From NCBI GenBank assembly GCA_036389675.1, contig DASVWI010000003.1, positions 124,001 to 188,000 on the forward strand: a stretch of DNA of 64,000 nucleotides, given 5' to 3'. The translations under genes were made by a program, and so were the position numbers. Under the pieces are notes generated by a model, which did no database searches, was not told where the DNA came from, and was given only the letters and a program-made list of their open reading frames with translations. Origin of the DNA: DASQYE01 sp036389675. GTDB lineage: Bacteria; Acidobacteriota; Blastocatellia; Pyrinomonadales; Pyrinomonadaceae. Of the stretch, positions 20,171 to 30,900 are shown one piece after another (the first letter of the stretch is position 1; the number at the start of each line of letters is the position of its first letter).

Positions 20171-21355
20171 TCATAAGGGCTCTTCGCCGGCGTCTTGCAG
20201 AAAGAATGACATTTCGCGCTCCAGTTGCGATTCAATGGAGTGGTTGAGGATTTCGGACTCCAACATCTCCATTGAAATTGTCTTGAGGTGTGAGAGGCAG
20301 TTGCGTATCTCCGTCAGTTCGTGGACGAGACGCTGCGTCGCAACGTCCAGCGTCGCAACGTGGCGGTGTATTTGGTTCTTGATGTGATTGATTTCCAGAT
20401 CGTATAGATCATAAATGGCCTTATGCTTGTTGGCCTGCCAGGGTATCTGTAAATTCTCCCCATATGTTTCAATGATGTTCTGTCGCCCCTCTTCGACCAT
20501 CGGTAAAAGCACTGACATCTCCGCGTTCCAAATCCTGCGATTTACTTCCTTGTGGGATGTCTCGAATGCGAGGATGGACGAGTGGGTCATCCACCTTCTA
20601 TCGACCTGATCTTTCATACCCTTTTCCCAGGACAGCAGATTAGTGCCATAGAGCTCAGGCCCCCACTTGCGTTCGGACGCCACCTCTCGGAGGATGCGCA
20701 TAGGATTGAGCATCTCCTCAAGCTCGGCCATCACTAACCTCTCACATATCTCCGGATCCCAGAGGGCAAGTTTGGCAATGACAGATATGGCGACTCGCTT
20801 TTGTAGAGGCGTGATAGACCTTTCCTGCAACATGCTCGATGTGAACAAGAGCATATCGAGGCTGCTGACGACCCCGCGCCACAAGTATTGCGACCATAAA
20901 GGGTCTCTAAACATGGCGGGCGTTGCCAGTGTGCCGCTGAGCGGGACGCAGAACACAGTTCTACGTCCGACCGGAAAGTGTTGGCATGCCTGGCCGTAGT
21001 CGGAGAAAAACTCCTTCCATAGCTCCCACTCCTGGCCCGTGATGCCGTCTAACCAAATAACCTTTTCCTTGAATTGCTCGCTCCCGGCCAAGGTGCTGGC
21101 GCTCCGGACGCTATCGCCGCGCAGCTCCGGGTCGAAGTAAGCAAAGAGAAAATCAAGCGGTCTCTCCCTTCCCGGGCGCAGGGAGTACCATGCCGGTTCC
21201 TGGTGTAGATTGAGGATTGAGCGAACCGCGCTGGCTAGTCCGCGGGGCATGTGCTGCGGCAGGAATATCAGCACATTCTTGCCGTCACGCAGGTCTTGAG
21301 CAATTGTAGAGACAAAGTGTCTGGGACCCGGGAGTTGCCACCAGAGACGATTCAT
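20171..21355 (-). CDS. Unrecognised partner protein of the giant ATPase
   Basis: 394 residues from ATG 21355, with GGGGAG 9 bp upstream formed by the last codons of the upstream gene; GTG 21361 is an alternative. It starts MNRLWWQLPGPRHFV, followed by strands that read like a degenerate P-loop-type alpha/beta fold without a Walker A (NVLIFLPQHMPRGL, VIWLDGITGQEWELW, VFCVPLSG), then a long helical half with many charged residues. The stop codon of the ATPase is 6 bp upstream, so translation is coupled. I do not recognise a named family; the pairing suggests a subunit or regulator of the ATPase. Confidence 0.7.
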   Translation of the reverse strand: MNRLWWQLPGPRHFVSTIAQDLRDGKNVLIFLPQHMPRGLASAVRSILNLHQEPAWYSLRPGRERPLDFLFAYFDPELRGDSVRSASTLAGSEQFKEKVIWLDGITGQEWELWKEFFSDYGQACQHFPVGRRTVFCVPLSGTLATPAMFRDPLWSQYLWRGVVSSLDMLLFTSSMLQERSITPLQKRVAISVIAKLALWDPEICERLVMAELEEMLNPMRILREVASERKWGPELYGTNLLSWEKGMKDQVDRRWMTHSSILAFETSHKEVNRRIWNAEMSVLLPMVEEGRQNIIETYGENLQIPWQANKHKAIYDLYDLEINHIKNQIHRHVATLDVATQRLVHELTEIRNCLSHLKTISMEMLESEILNHSIESQLEREMSFFLQDAGEEPL

Positions 21356-21361
21356 AAACAC

Positions 21362-24300
21362 TTACTCCCCAACCGGCTTGTGCTTTTGAACCGTCCTGAG
21401 AACCTTACTAACTACCGGGTCAAGGCTCCACGTCTCCTTTTCGCCTCGCATGGCGAGCATCAATAGTTGTGCCCATCGCAGACTACCCCTCACTATATTT
21501 TCAGGTTTCCCGGTCAGGGCGATCAGCTCCTCTGTGTTGAGCGGGGCATCATAGTCAGATAAAGCCTTCAAGACCTCCTGCGGCTCCTGAGTGTCCAGCC
21601 CGAAGGCATTGTATAACTCGTAGACGTAATCCGGGCTATCAAGGATTCCCGTAAACTTCTCGATACAACTGGCCCAGCTGGGCGAAAGACATTCAATCTT
21701 TGGAATTTCCTGTAGAATTAAGGGCCAGTTGTTGGAGACCTCTTTAATCCATTCGCGGTCGTCCTCTTCACGTATTGGGAAACTACAGTCTTCGAGCCAC
21801 TGGCTCACTGCCGCGTCGTGCCATGGAGTCAGGCTAAAGAGCGTCAGCCCCTTTGTCACCATCGAGAAGAGCTCCGTCGCGTTATTTCTGATGATCTGCC
21901 ATGACTTACGCGGATCAGCAATGAAAGCGACACGCACCCAAGAGGTTTTTGAGGTTAATGCCAGCAGATGTCTGAGAGCTTCCTCGACCCATTGATAATC
22001 CCACGGCAGGGTTGACTGGACTTCGAAAAGAGTGATGCCTTGTGGTTCCCTCTTTGAGAGTTCCCTCTTCAATTGCTCGCCGAAGCTTTTCGGGTCGCTG
22101 ACATCCTTGATTTGCGTAAATGATTTATTCCCAAAGGCCAGCGCGACAAAGTCATCCAGATCGCTGAGCCCGGCGGCCTGGCTCCCGAAGATAATAGAAG
22201 CACCGTTCTTACGCTCCTGCAGTTGGTCGATCTGTTGTGCCGTCAGCGGACTCCTGCGCCATTGAGCAGCCGAGGCAGAGCCTCCGGCGGAAGGATAGGC
22301 CGAGCGGAACGTAGCCGCTTCATACTGTGTCGGTATCTTATGCTTGCTTTTCAGGACTCTCTCAATCTCTTTCTCTTTACCCAGGATTGCGAAGATGTTG
22401 ACACTCCTGAGCGTATACTGTCCTTCGCCGTCCGTGCGTACAACGCCGAGCCCCTCCATCTCTTTCAATAGCGCACGAAAAGACTCGTCCGTCATGCTTC
22501 CGGTCTGGCGGAATCCTTCGCTCCACCAGTTCAGGGCATCGCGCTGAATCTCTTCCACCGTGAGACTCGCCGTCGACTCGCGCTTCTCATCAGAGAGCAG
22601 CCGGTGGGCGATAGAGTAGGCGATCACCTTATAACGCGCATCGAGCTGAAGCGTTAAATTGAATCGCTCCTTCAATTGTGTATACAGTATCTTGCGGTAA
22701 GCATCATCAATGTGCCGCGAGGTAATGACATAAGGGGGGCTGCTCTTCGGATCGTATATAGGAGTGTGCGACTGGTTGATGTGCCTCAACAGGTGGTGGC
22801 AGTAAAGCTGAATGAGACTCGGATACCAGTTCGTGTGCGACAAAATGCGTAGCACTAAATCCTGCGACTCAAAGCGATAGCCGAGACTGAAGAGTGGACG
22901 CTCGATAAGTGCAAAGGCCGCATGCCGCTCCTTACCAATCAACGGGCCGATACACCGCGAAGCATCTTCCGCTTCCCCGAAGTGCCAGAGAGACGGGTTC
23001 ACCTTGTCGACGACCTTGGTGGTACGAAGGACGTTGTGCAGGCCGGCGAAGACAACCTTGAAGCGACCGCCTGTACGCTCCCACAGTTTCATCAGCCGGT
23101 GAACTCGAATAAACTCGGCCTCGTTGCCCTCTCCCGTCCTCTCCTCTCCGTCGCCCTCAAGAAACGCATCGGACTCGTCGAGCAGAATGAGGATACGCCG
23201 GGCATGATCTTGATCCAGCCAATTTTGGATATGCCCCAACAACGTATCTACACTCGCATTGGTAGTCATGGAAGTCGGGAATATCTTCAGGTCTCTGAGT
23301 TTCGAATGCTCTGAATTCCTGCCCTGCAACCGATCCACTAACAGCCGCCAGAGATAATCGATTGGCAGGTTGTAACCGATGCCTTCTTCTTTGAGGTCGA
23401 GGAAAAGAGCGACCCTGTCTTCTTCCGGTTTGTGGAACTCTTCCACCACCTCATTAAGCAAAGCTGTCTTGCCTAAACGCTTTCCCCCATAGATGAAGCA
23501 GGGGCCTTTAGGATTCATGATGTCAAGCTTCTCGGCCTTCCTGCCGTAGAAGGTTTCGAACGGCACGCGACCCGTCGGAACGTACGGTTCCAACCATGTA
23601 AACGGCAGGGTGCAATCGAACAGGGCACGTAAACGCTTGGCCGGCTCGCTGCACAGATAAAGCATCAAGGCGTCGTCGATGATGATGAAGGTTCGTTGCT
23701 GTTGTGGTGAGCGGCACTGGTGAGCAATCTCGCGCCGCTCTTGTTCCGACATCGTTCCGAAATAGAAGACGATAACGGCTCGATGGAGCGTATCGCCGAT
23801 AGCGTCTAAGAGTTCTTCCTCCATCGGCTGATCAAAAACACAGAAGATACGATATCGCCCCCGCGCCCCAGAGCCGTAGGCAGGGACCGGACAAGTTTTC
23901 TTGTCTCTGATCGGTTTCGTGCGCGCTTCCATCCACCAGCGCCTGGCATATTGGGTGCTAAGGGTAGACTGGACTTCACCGAAGCCAAGATGGTTGAGCA
24001 CCTTGCTGACCGTTTCCGGCACGATCACGCCGCTCTCTTTAATGTCAAACCAAGTGCCGACCATCTCCGCGGCTTCGACGGCCTGTGCGTCGGTCAGCCG
24101 GCTAAAGTCTATCCCGCAGAAGCTCCCCCTCCCGCGCACTTTGCTGACGATCTCGCGCTTAGATATATTCCCTAGTTTCTTTAATTCACGCTGGACACTG
24201 GGGAAAAAGGCCCGCAGATAATCTTTATTATCCTCGTGCTCGGGCAGCACTTCGTTATCCTTCAAAATGTCTATGTACTCATTAGCCGTGCTGAAGTCAT

Positions 24301-27300
24301 TCTTCTCCAAAGCAAGGCTGATGCGCTCAAAGTCCGGGTCGCTCTGATCTATACCCAGCTTCTCAAACCTGGCCTGCACTCGTTTTTTCTCGACGTTCAA
24401 TTTACGATTGATGTCTTCGTGAATCGAGTCAAGCTGGGCAATTTTACTGGTGAAGCGCAACACCTCATCCAATGTGTCACGAGTACCCTGAATGCGCTTC
24501 AGATAGTTGTCGCTCTCGTCTTCTTTCAACCAGTCGTTAGCGTATCCCCGCTCGACTTCACGTCTGGTGTTTTCGATCTTTTGTCTTAACGTGTCGCGCC
24601 ATTCTCTCAGGCTCTTGTCTCGGAGCAGGGAGAGGCTCACGGGGTCCAGGCTCGGCTCTGCATCCGGGTGGGCTTGCAGGTATGTAATGATCCGTTGCGT
24701 CGCTACGTGATCGCCTTTCTTGTCCTTGTTCACCTCGAATGCGCTTTTCCAATCAGCACCGGGATCGGCAATGACCTTGAGGACTTCAGTGAGAATGTGC
24801 CCTCTGTCTGTAGAATCAGGAATCCATTCATAATCGAGTGTGATGGATGGGACTCGCAGGAGGTTCCCATAAAGGAGCAATTTCGGATCGGGCTCAGCGT
24901 CGGGAAGAGCAAATTGCGGGTCAAACAGAGACCAGATACTATCGAGAGCGCGTCGGCAATGCATGAGCCCGGTCAGGAGCATTAACGAAGTGGTGCTTCT
25001 TTCAAATCCGTCAAGTTCTTGAAGAATCTCCTGACGGTGACCGAGCAGATCGGAACCCAGCTGCTCGGCGGCTCTCTGCAAGTAGCTGCTGCCTTGATGA
25101 GGGCGGGATTTTTGTATCTCGGCCCAGCGCTGCGCGAAGCTGACAGCTTCCAACGTATACTCGATAAGCTTGACCGAAGAGTAATTCTTAAAGTCAATGT
25201 TAGGTTGAGAAACCGGGCGTGCCAGAACAGCCCGATCAGTACGATTAACTTCCTGTTTGATTGCCTTATCTTCGGAGAATTGTTTGATGGACTGCTCGAC
25301 TGCCGGCAGTTCAGCAAGAAGATTATTAGTAATCGGGTTAAGAAGCTTATAGATCAAGCCTTCTCTGAGCCACTGCTGCCACACCCTGAGTGCGGGTATG
25401 TAATCTATTCTAAAATTCCCCGCTTCATTGCGCCATAATTTAACTTCCTGTTGTAAGTCGTCCAGTTTATTTTTCCACGAAACATATTCTTTGACCCTTT
25501 TGAGCGTATCAAAATCCAGAGACTGAGCCCTTTCCGTGTGTTTGGCAATGAGCTGGCAATATTCGAAAAGGCGCGGCAGCCCTGTAAATTGAAGCTCAAG
25601 CAGAATACTGGGCGCACCGGTATCGGGAGCGATTAAAGCGGCGCGTAATGCGATAGCCGCCATCAGCAATCGGGTCGACTGATTCCATTCCTTCTGCCCC
25701 GTGAGAAAAAGTTCCTCTACTCTAAATTCTTTCAAACTATTTTGAAGATAGCTGTCTATCTTCCCGCCCCTGATAAGTATATGTGGGCCAATGGCAAGAG
25801 AAGCTACCAACCAGGGGGGTAGCCAGAGGGATTTGTCAGAATGTTTGGCCTCAAGAGACAGCGAAGCAGTTAAAGCAAAATCAAGTTTGTTCTCATAAAC
25901 AAGTCGCCAGATAAGGTCTCTCGTAAGGAGATAAGTATCTTCATGCTCGGACGCCAGAATGGTTGCAGCAATTTTCTGTGAGCTGTCTTCCTGAGAAAAG
26001 GCATAAATGGATCCCTCGACATCAGGCTCCTCGTGAATGGGTGGCGGAGGCTCAGGTTCAGGCTCGGGTTCAGGTTCAGGTTCAGGTTCAGGCTCCGGCT
26101 CCGGTTCGGGTTCTGGTTCTGGCTCGGGTACTGGTTCGGGCTCAGGCTCTGATTCAGTCCTCTCCTCCGTCTCCGTCTCCGTCTTCACTGGGGGTTGTTT
26201 TGGTTCTATCTCTGAGATTTGAGAGTTTGAGGGCGAGAGCAGTTCAGCTACTGTCGAATAGAGAGACAGGATTTCATCCTGTAATATGCTGGAGCGACTG
26301 AGAAGCTTTTGATACACGCTGGGTGGAATTACCTGCGGCCCTCCGATCTGCTTCTTTAGTCCATCAACTTCCTTAAAAGCCAAATACAAGCTTTCGACAG
26401 TAGCTGCGAGCGAGAGCGCCTCGCTGGTTGGACACAACTCTACATCCCAGGTCTCCCATCCGGCGTGTCCTTGAACATCGCTGCCATATACCGTGAGTTG
26501 TTCAGCAAACTCTGAAGACAAAAGATTGAGAGCCTCGGTGAGCTTATCTCTACCCTTGGTTCGCTCCTGAAGCTTGCGCTCCACTAAGGCGTTAAAGCGC
26601 TGGAGAAACGCAGTAGCAGTATCCCACTCGCTGTCATCTGCCTTTATCTGATCAGCCGCTTTTAACCAAACCTCCCACGTTGTCCCGTGGAGTTCGGTAT
26701 CGAGCCAATCATCACTCAGATTTTCCGTCTGATCATTTTGAATGTCTGATTGCGCCACAATGATTTTCCCATTATCAGATTGGGATATTTCCTCTCCGAC
26801 TGGCCCGGCCTCGTCCTCAACGTCAGGATCGAGTAGCATGTTGCTCGGCCAGGCTCCAGTTAAGCAACTCACCATTAAGATTATATCTTTATGGCTATAA
26901 TCCGGGTGATGATCGGCGATTTTATCAATTAGCTCGGCTAACTCTTCCGGCGATTTATTGACCGGCACATTATCTTTGGCTTCACTCGCATTGACGAGAT
27001 ATTTTTTGTTCCCCAGTAAACCGCTCACCGCACTATATAAATCAGGTTTGGACTCCATCCATATTTCCAACACTGCCTTCGCCACTTCGTCGGATTCATT
27101 GAATTGATGCACTATTATGTCTGGAAAAACTCGAAGCTTTTTCGAGCTTTTCACTTGACTCATTTTAAAAAGTTTAGATCTGCGAAATGCCTTCTCGATA
27201 GCTCTTCGGTCTTCTCGATTGATAGTTATATATTCATCGATAGCTTCCGAATAGCGTTGCTTAAAATCTGCGGGAGCCTGAGTATAGTAATTCTTTACCT

Positions 27301-27382
27301 GATATATTACTTTTTCCAGATATTCAGTTGTTAAGTTATTTCTGATCTCTGTTATAGGAAGCTGCGAGGTAGCGTTCTCCAT
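21362..27382 (-). CDS. Very large P-loop (STAND/AAA-like) ATPase, 2006 residues
   Basis: ATG at 27382 with GGAGGA 9 bp upstream. The N-terminal 400 residues are helical and acidic. A glutamate-proline repeat linker follows (about 410-448), then a long helical middle. Near 1230-1290 the pattern FCVFDQP, RTFIIIDDALMLYLC and PFTWLEPY leads into a P-loop domain: Walker A GGKRLGKT (about 1292) and Walker B RILILLDESDAF (about 1398), with VVFAGLHNV as a likely sensor strand. A winged-helix-like stretch (about 1585-1650) and a second alpha/beta domain (IIFGSQAAGLSDLDDF) end it. Such multi-domain ATPases are commonly switches in bacterial conflict systems, but this one matches no named system I know. 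It heads a run with the 394-residue partner, the CARF protein and DUF4258. Confidence 0.75.
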   Translation of the reverse strand: MENATSQLPITEIRNNLTTEYLEKVIYQVKNYYTQAPADFKQRYSEAIDEYITINREDRRAIEKAFRRSKLFKMSQVKSSKKLRVFPDIIVHQFNESDEVAKAVLEIWMESKPDLYSAVSGLLGNKKYLVNASEAKDNVPVNKSPEELAELIDKIADHHPDYSHKDIILMVSCLTGAWPSNMLLDPDVEDEAGPVGEEISQSDNGKIIVAQSDIQNDQTENLSDDWLDTELHGTTWEVWLKAADQIKADDSEWDTATAFLQRFNALVERKLQERTKGRDKLTEALNLLSSEFAEQLTVYGSDVQGHAGWETWDVELCPTSEALSLAATVESLYLAFKEVDGLKKQIGGPQVIPPSVYQKLLSRSSILQDEILSLYSTVAELLSPSNSQISEIEPKQPPVKTETETEERTESEPEPEPVPEPEPEPEPEPEPEPEPEPEPEPEPEPPPPIHEEPDVEGSIYAFSQEDSSQKIAATILASEHEDTYLLTRDLIWRLVYENKLDFALTASLSLEAKHSDKSLWLPPWLVASLAIGPHILIRGGKIDSYLQNSLKEFRVEELFLTGQKEWNQSTRLLMAAIALRAALIAPDTGAPSILLELQFTGLPRLFEYCQLIAKHTERAQSLDFDTLKRVKEYVSWKNKLDDLQQEVKLWRNEAGNFRIDYIPALRVWQQWLREGLIYKLLNPITNNLLAELPAVEQSIKQFSEDKAIKQEVNRTDRAVLARPVSQPNIDFKNYSSVKLIEYTLEAVSFAQRWAEIQKSRPHQGSSYLQRAAEQLGSDLLGHRQEILQELDGFERSTTSLMLLTGLMHCRRALDSIWSLFDPQFALPDAEPDPKLLLYGNLLRVPSITLDYEWIPDSTDRGHILTEVLKVIADPGADWKSAFEVNKDKKGDHVATQRIITYLQAHPDAEPSLDPVSLSLLRDKSLREWRDTLRQKIENTRREVERGYANDWLKEDESDNYLKRIQGTRDTLDEVLRFTSKIAQLDSIHEDINRKLNVEKKRVQARFEKLGIDQSDPDFERISLALEKNDFSTANEYIDILKDNEVLPEHEDNKDYLRAFFPSVQRELKKLGNISKREIVSKVRGRGSFCGIDFSRLTDAQAVEAAEMVGTWFDIKESGVIVPETVSKVLNHLGFGEVQSTLSTQYARRWWMEARTKPIRDKKTCPVPAYGSGARGRYRIFCVFDQPMEEELLDAIGDTLHRAVIVFYFGTMSEQERREIAHQCRSPQQQRTFIIIDDALMLYLCSEPAKRLRALFDCTLPFTWLEPYVPTGRVPFETFYGRKAEKLDIMNPKGPCFIYGGKRLGKTALLNEVVEEFHKPEEDRVALFLDLKEEGIGYNLPIDYLWRLLVDRLQGRNSEHSKLRDLKIFPTSMTTNASVDTLLGHIQNWLDQDHARRILILLDESDAFLEGDGEERTGEGNEAEFIRVHRLMKLWERTGGRFKVVFAGLHNVLRTTKVVDKVNPSLWHFGEAEDASRCIGPLIGKERHAAFALIERPLFSLGYRFESQDLVLRILSHTNWYPSLIQLYCHHLLRHINQSHTPIYDPKSSPPYVITSRHIDDAYRKILYTQLKERFNLTLQLDARYKVIAYSIAHRLLSDEKRESTASLTVEEIQRDALNWWSEGFRQTGSMTDESFRALLKEMEGLGVVRTDGEGQYTLRSVNIFAILGKEKEIERVLKSKHKIPTQYEAATFRSAYPSAGGSASAAQWRRSPLTAQQIDQLQERKNGASIIFGSQAAGLSDLDDFVALAFGNKSFTQIKDVSDPKSFGEQLKRELSKREPQGITLFEVQSTLPWDYQWVEEALRHLLALTSKTSWVRVAFIADPRKSWQIIRNNATELFSMVTKGLTLFSLTPWHDAAVSQWLEDCSFPIREEDDREWIKEVSNNWPLILQEIPKIECLSPSWASCIEKFTGILDSPDYVYELYNAFGLDTQEPQEVLKALSDYDAPLNTEELIALTGKPENIVRGSLRWAQLLMLAMRGEKETWSLDPVVSKVLRTVQKHKPVGE
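26041..26154 (-). repeat. Hexanucleotide repeat encoding a Glu-Pro linker
   Basis: Roughly nineteen tandem copies of a degenerate 6-bp unit encode alternating E and P in the giant ATPase. The unit varies at wobble positions, so selection on protein rather than pure slippage is likely. Confidence 0.85.
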
Positions 27383-27776
27383 TATCTAACTTCCTCCAAT
27401 ATCGGAGCTATGCAGGCATGAATGAGTATGAGTTGAATCCTCGCGGTTCAGCACTGAGGGGACGCGAGGGCTTCTGGGAAAACCAATCATTTTCCCAATC
27501 TGGTCGCTGATTAAAAAAAAGCCTGAGCGCTAATCACAGAGCTTCTAAATATAAAATTTCAGTTAGAAACCCAGCCATAAATTTGAGCGAAGAAACCGTC
27601 CACCTAAAACAAATCTAATTACCCGGGCCGCTTGGAAATAGCGTCTGAAGACTACCCGCCCTCGCGGCCTTCCTGGATTTCAACTTAATCTAATGCCATT
27701 TCACCTGTTTTGGCAATAAAACTTGTAACAGAACGCCAATTCTCCGACTCTCCGTGACTTTACCCATATCTTTGCC
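27383..27776. other. Intergenic left flank of the transposon
   Basis: No gene seen. It contains the upstream region of the giant ATPase gene (minus strand) and a possible outer end-like sequence starting TGTTTTGGC at 27706, 17 bp before a degenerate TTGTAACAG motif. No target-site duplication matching the right flank was found. Confidence 0.5.
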
Positions 27777-27915
27777 GCAAATGGAAGCATGAGTTGGCCG
27801 CCAAGCTGGCGAAAAGCTCGAATTTTGAGGTGACTGAGATTTGCTTCTATCTGGAATTGGAACCATCCACTTGCCGAAAGTGCAAATTAGAAACAACAGG
27901 TTGCCAAAAGTTCGG
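27777..27915 (+). repeat. End-type 19-bp repeats, cluster A (three sites)
   Basis: Sites at 27781-27799 (ATGGAAGCATGAGTTGGCC), 27857-27875 (TTGGAACCATCCACTTGCC) and 27887-27905 (TTAGAAACAACAGGTTGCC), all in one orientation. The last two are 30 bp apart with spacer GAAAGTGCAAA. The first is the inverted partner of the site at 61504-61522. Probable TnsB binding sites of the left end. Confidence 0.65.
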
Positions 27916-27933
27916 CAGATACGCTTCTTAACG

Positions 27934-30900
27934 CTATATCAGATCATCAATAGTATGCGGAGCTAGAAGTCCTGCAAGGGAAGGAAGTCCTGCACTGTCT
28001 TTACGAACGGCTTGGTTTGGGTCTTTGAGAAAATCTACCGCCTTTAACCAGCTTCCGCTGATGTTGTGAGCAACTTGTGGTGTCAAAGATTTCAGCGACT
28101 CTAACAATAACCGATCAGAGCGATGGTCTTTGTTACCTCCTAGATTCTGAAGACAAAGAAAACTATACCTACATCGGGTAGCGCCTGATGTTAGAAAGGC
28201 TGCCATTTGCTGTGCATCACGAAATCGACATGCAATAAACCAGCAGTTTCTAAACTTATACCCGGTCATATCAACTTGGGAAAAGTCCCACCACATTAGA
28301 AGACATTCTTTAAACTCAATATCCTCCCACTCCATAAACTTAATGTCTTTATTAATTTCTACGTCTTCAAGACGTTTAACCTCCTTTTTTGATCTGGTGT
28401 CCTTATTAAGCTTCCATCGCTTATTAATCACCGATATAAACTCATTGGTATTATTAGCGAAAGGGGGTGAACCGCTAAGATTGCAGCGATTTAATTTTAC
28501 CCGAGTAAGACTGATACCATTGAAGCAATGTTCTATATCTCCATATTCAATACTACTATCCACGATGTGCATTTGCCCCCTATCTACTCTGAACTCCGAG
28601 TATTTTATAGATGAGCTAACCATTATAGTTGATGCTGAGCCATGAAATTTCACATGGTCTAATTGAGAGTTGTTTATTTGTATTGTCATTTGATCTACAG
28701 TTCCGAGCTTAGAGTCTTTAACATTGCTAATCACTACATTATGGAATTTGCTGTCTTGAATTACTATGTCCGATCCACTAAGGGATTCTATGGTTAAATT
28801 TGTCATTGAACACTTCTCGAACATGAGATCATCCCATGCAGGTTCTAAAAATTTACCTGAAAACGAATTGCTCCAAAATTTTATTTCGCTCCAATTGGTG
28901 TTCTTTGCTTTAATACCAGAGATACCGATTCTGGCTTTTCTGAATACACGTAAAAAGTTCTCAATGACCAGTTTTGGCCGCTCCCTTCCCCCTTCATTCA
29001 ACATCAATACCAAGTTCTTCTCAAAATGATGTCTGAGGGCATCATCTGCATGAACCATGTCTCCCAAGAAAAAGCAAACCGTATCCGCAAGAACAGAGTC
29101 ATTCAGGCAGTCGAATTTAGATTGTTTGATCTTGTCCCGAAGATATTCGGCAGCGAAGTATTCTAAAAATGATTTGTGGCTAAACTGGAAGGTGCCATCT
29201 TGGTCTCTCTCTAAAAAGCTACATGCCTGTATATCCGTGGCAACAAAATCAACCATCCGATTTTGGACGCGAAAGAACTTAGAGAGATGGGGCATTATTT
29301 TTGAGTAATGTAAGTCCACTACCCCCTCAACATACATCTGCCAAGCGAGTGTCTGCATAAATCGCCGCTTTTCAGTTGCCGGCACTAACATACGCACTTG
29401 GCCCTTCGCGTATTCATGGTTCATCCAACTATTAGTGTAGGCGCTATAAATCACAGAAGGTGATGCTTCTATATCTGTCGGCAGGAGTGGAACTGTCTGC
29501 ACAATTATATTTAACAACACTGGACGTTTAGCAAGATCCTCAAGATCATAGGTCTTTCTAATTCTTTCACGGAGCTGACTTATTGAGGCTTCATCTTCTT
29601 CTCCTACCCGCCTCATAAAAAATTTTACATAATGATCAATATCTCGGGCTGACAACTCACAAAGCTGGACTGAGCGAATGCCGTTCAACGAGTTAGGAAA
29701 ATGTGAATCGAAAAAATTCCATTTCTCTACCGCCGAAAGAAAATCGTCGTGTTTCCTTAATGTAGAAGCTGAGAGTTTAGTTGTGCCTATAGGCATTGTA
29801 TATTTTGATAGACTCCCAATGACCGAATCCAATTCATGATCTGTGAGAAAGTAGGCGGGTCTACAAGTTAAAATGCTTTTGGGGGATGCCAAAAGAAGAG
29901 GCAGTAGTTCTTCAAAATTAGATCGTCGTTTGTCTTGATCAACCTGCTGCCCCATCTCATCAAATCCATCTAGTAGAAGAAGGAGTTTGCTCTGTCCAAG
30001 AAATTCTAGAAAGCGATTGAAAGGGACACGTACACCTAACTCGTTTTGTAACTGGAGTTCAATAAACTTTTCTAAAGAGCCGATGCTCTCGTAGTTCCTC
30101 AACGGGATATATACTGGAACAAGATCTGTAACTCCCGCACGATATTTACTGGCAAACTCGTATTTTAACCTTTGAAGGATCGTTGTTTTACCTGTGCCAA
30201 AATCCCCTAAAACAACAAACAATTTTTCTGGGTCATCCAACCAACCATATATCTCGCGAATTACATCTGTTTCCTGAACATGTTTGCTTGGGGTATGTTG
30301 TGGGCGTTTAGAGCAGCGAAGAGGCAAATATGATAGGTATATTTCTTGTCTTTCATACCAACTTGCATATGCCCGTAACATACTACTTACATTTAACAAT
30401 TCATCAAACAACTCAAGATAGCTAAGAACACGACACCTGTTGTTATTAACTGCGTCTCTGGCGTCCTGTGACGGAGTATGCTGAATTACCAACACAGCTC
30501 CTGTTATCCCTTTTTCTTCTGGACTTGAGCGGTAATCGGCTACAAACTGCCGAACAGTCGATGGAAGGAGCTTTTGTTTCCCCTGTCCTTTACACTCAAC
30601 GTATAGTTTTATTGAAGGCCCCCCTCTGATCACTTGCTCACAAATCAAGACAGTTGATTTTCTGCTGATAGAAGTGTCTTGATAGACTTTAAAGCCCAAG
30701 AGTTGGTAAAGGTCGCCAACTTCATCTACAAAATGCTTCTGTGGATTAGGGGTTCTTTCAGTTATTTGACTCTCCTTAATAGATATGTTCTGGGTTCTGT
30801 TTTGTTGTTTGGATATTCCTCTCACACCGACCTCTGCACTTATCCGGGGTACGTTATCTCCATCATCTTTCAATGATTGGATTAGTGTTCTTATTCCTCT

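Noticed and set aside
25963..26301. Plus-strand glycine/serine- and arginine-rich frames
   Set aside because: Antisense shadow of the Glu-Pro repeat of the giant ATPase.
27701..27710. 5-bp target duplication at the transposon ends
   Set aside because: The 5 bp before the candidate left tip (TCACC) differ from those after the right tip (TTGTT); other tip choices also gave no match, so none is claimed.
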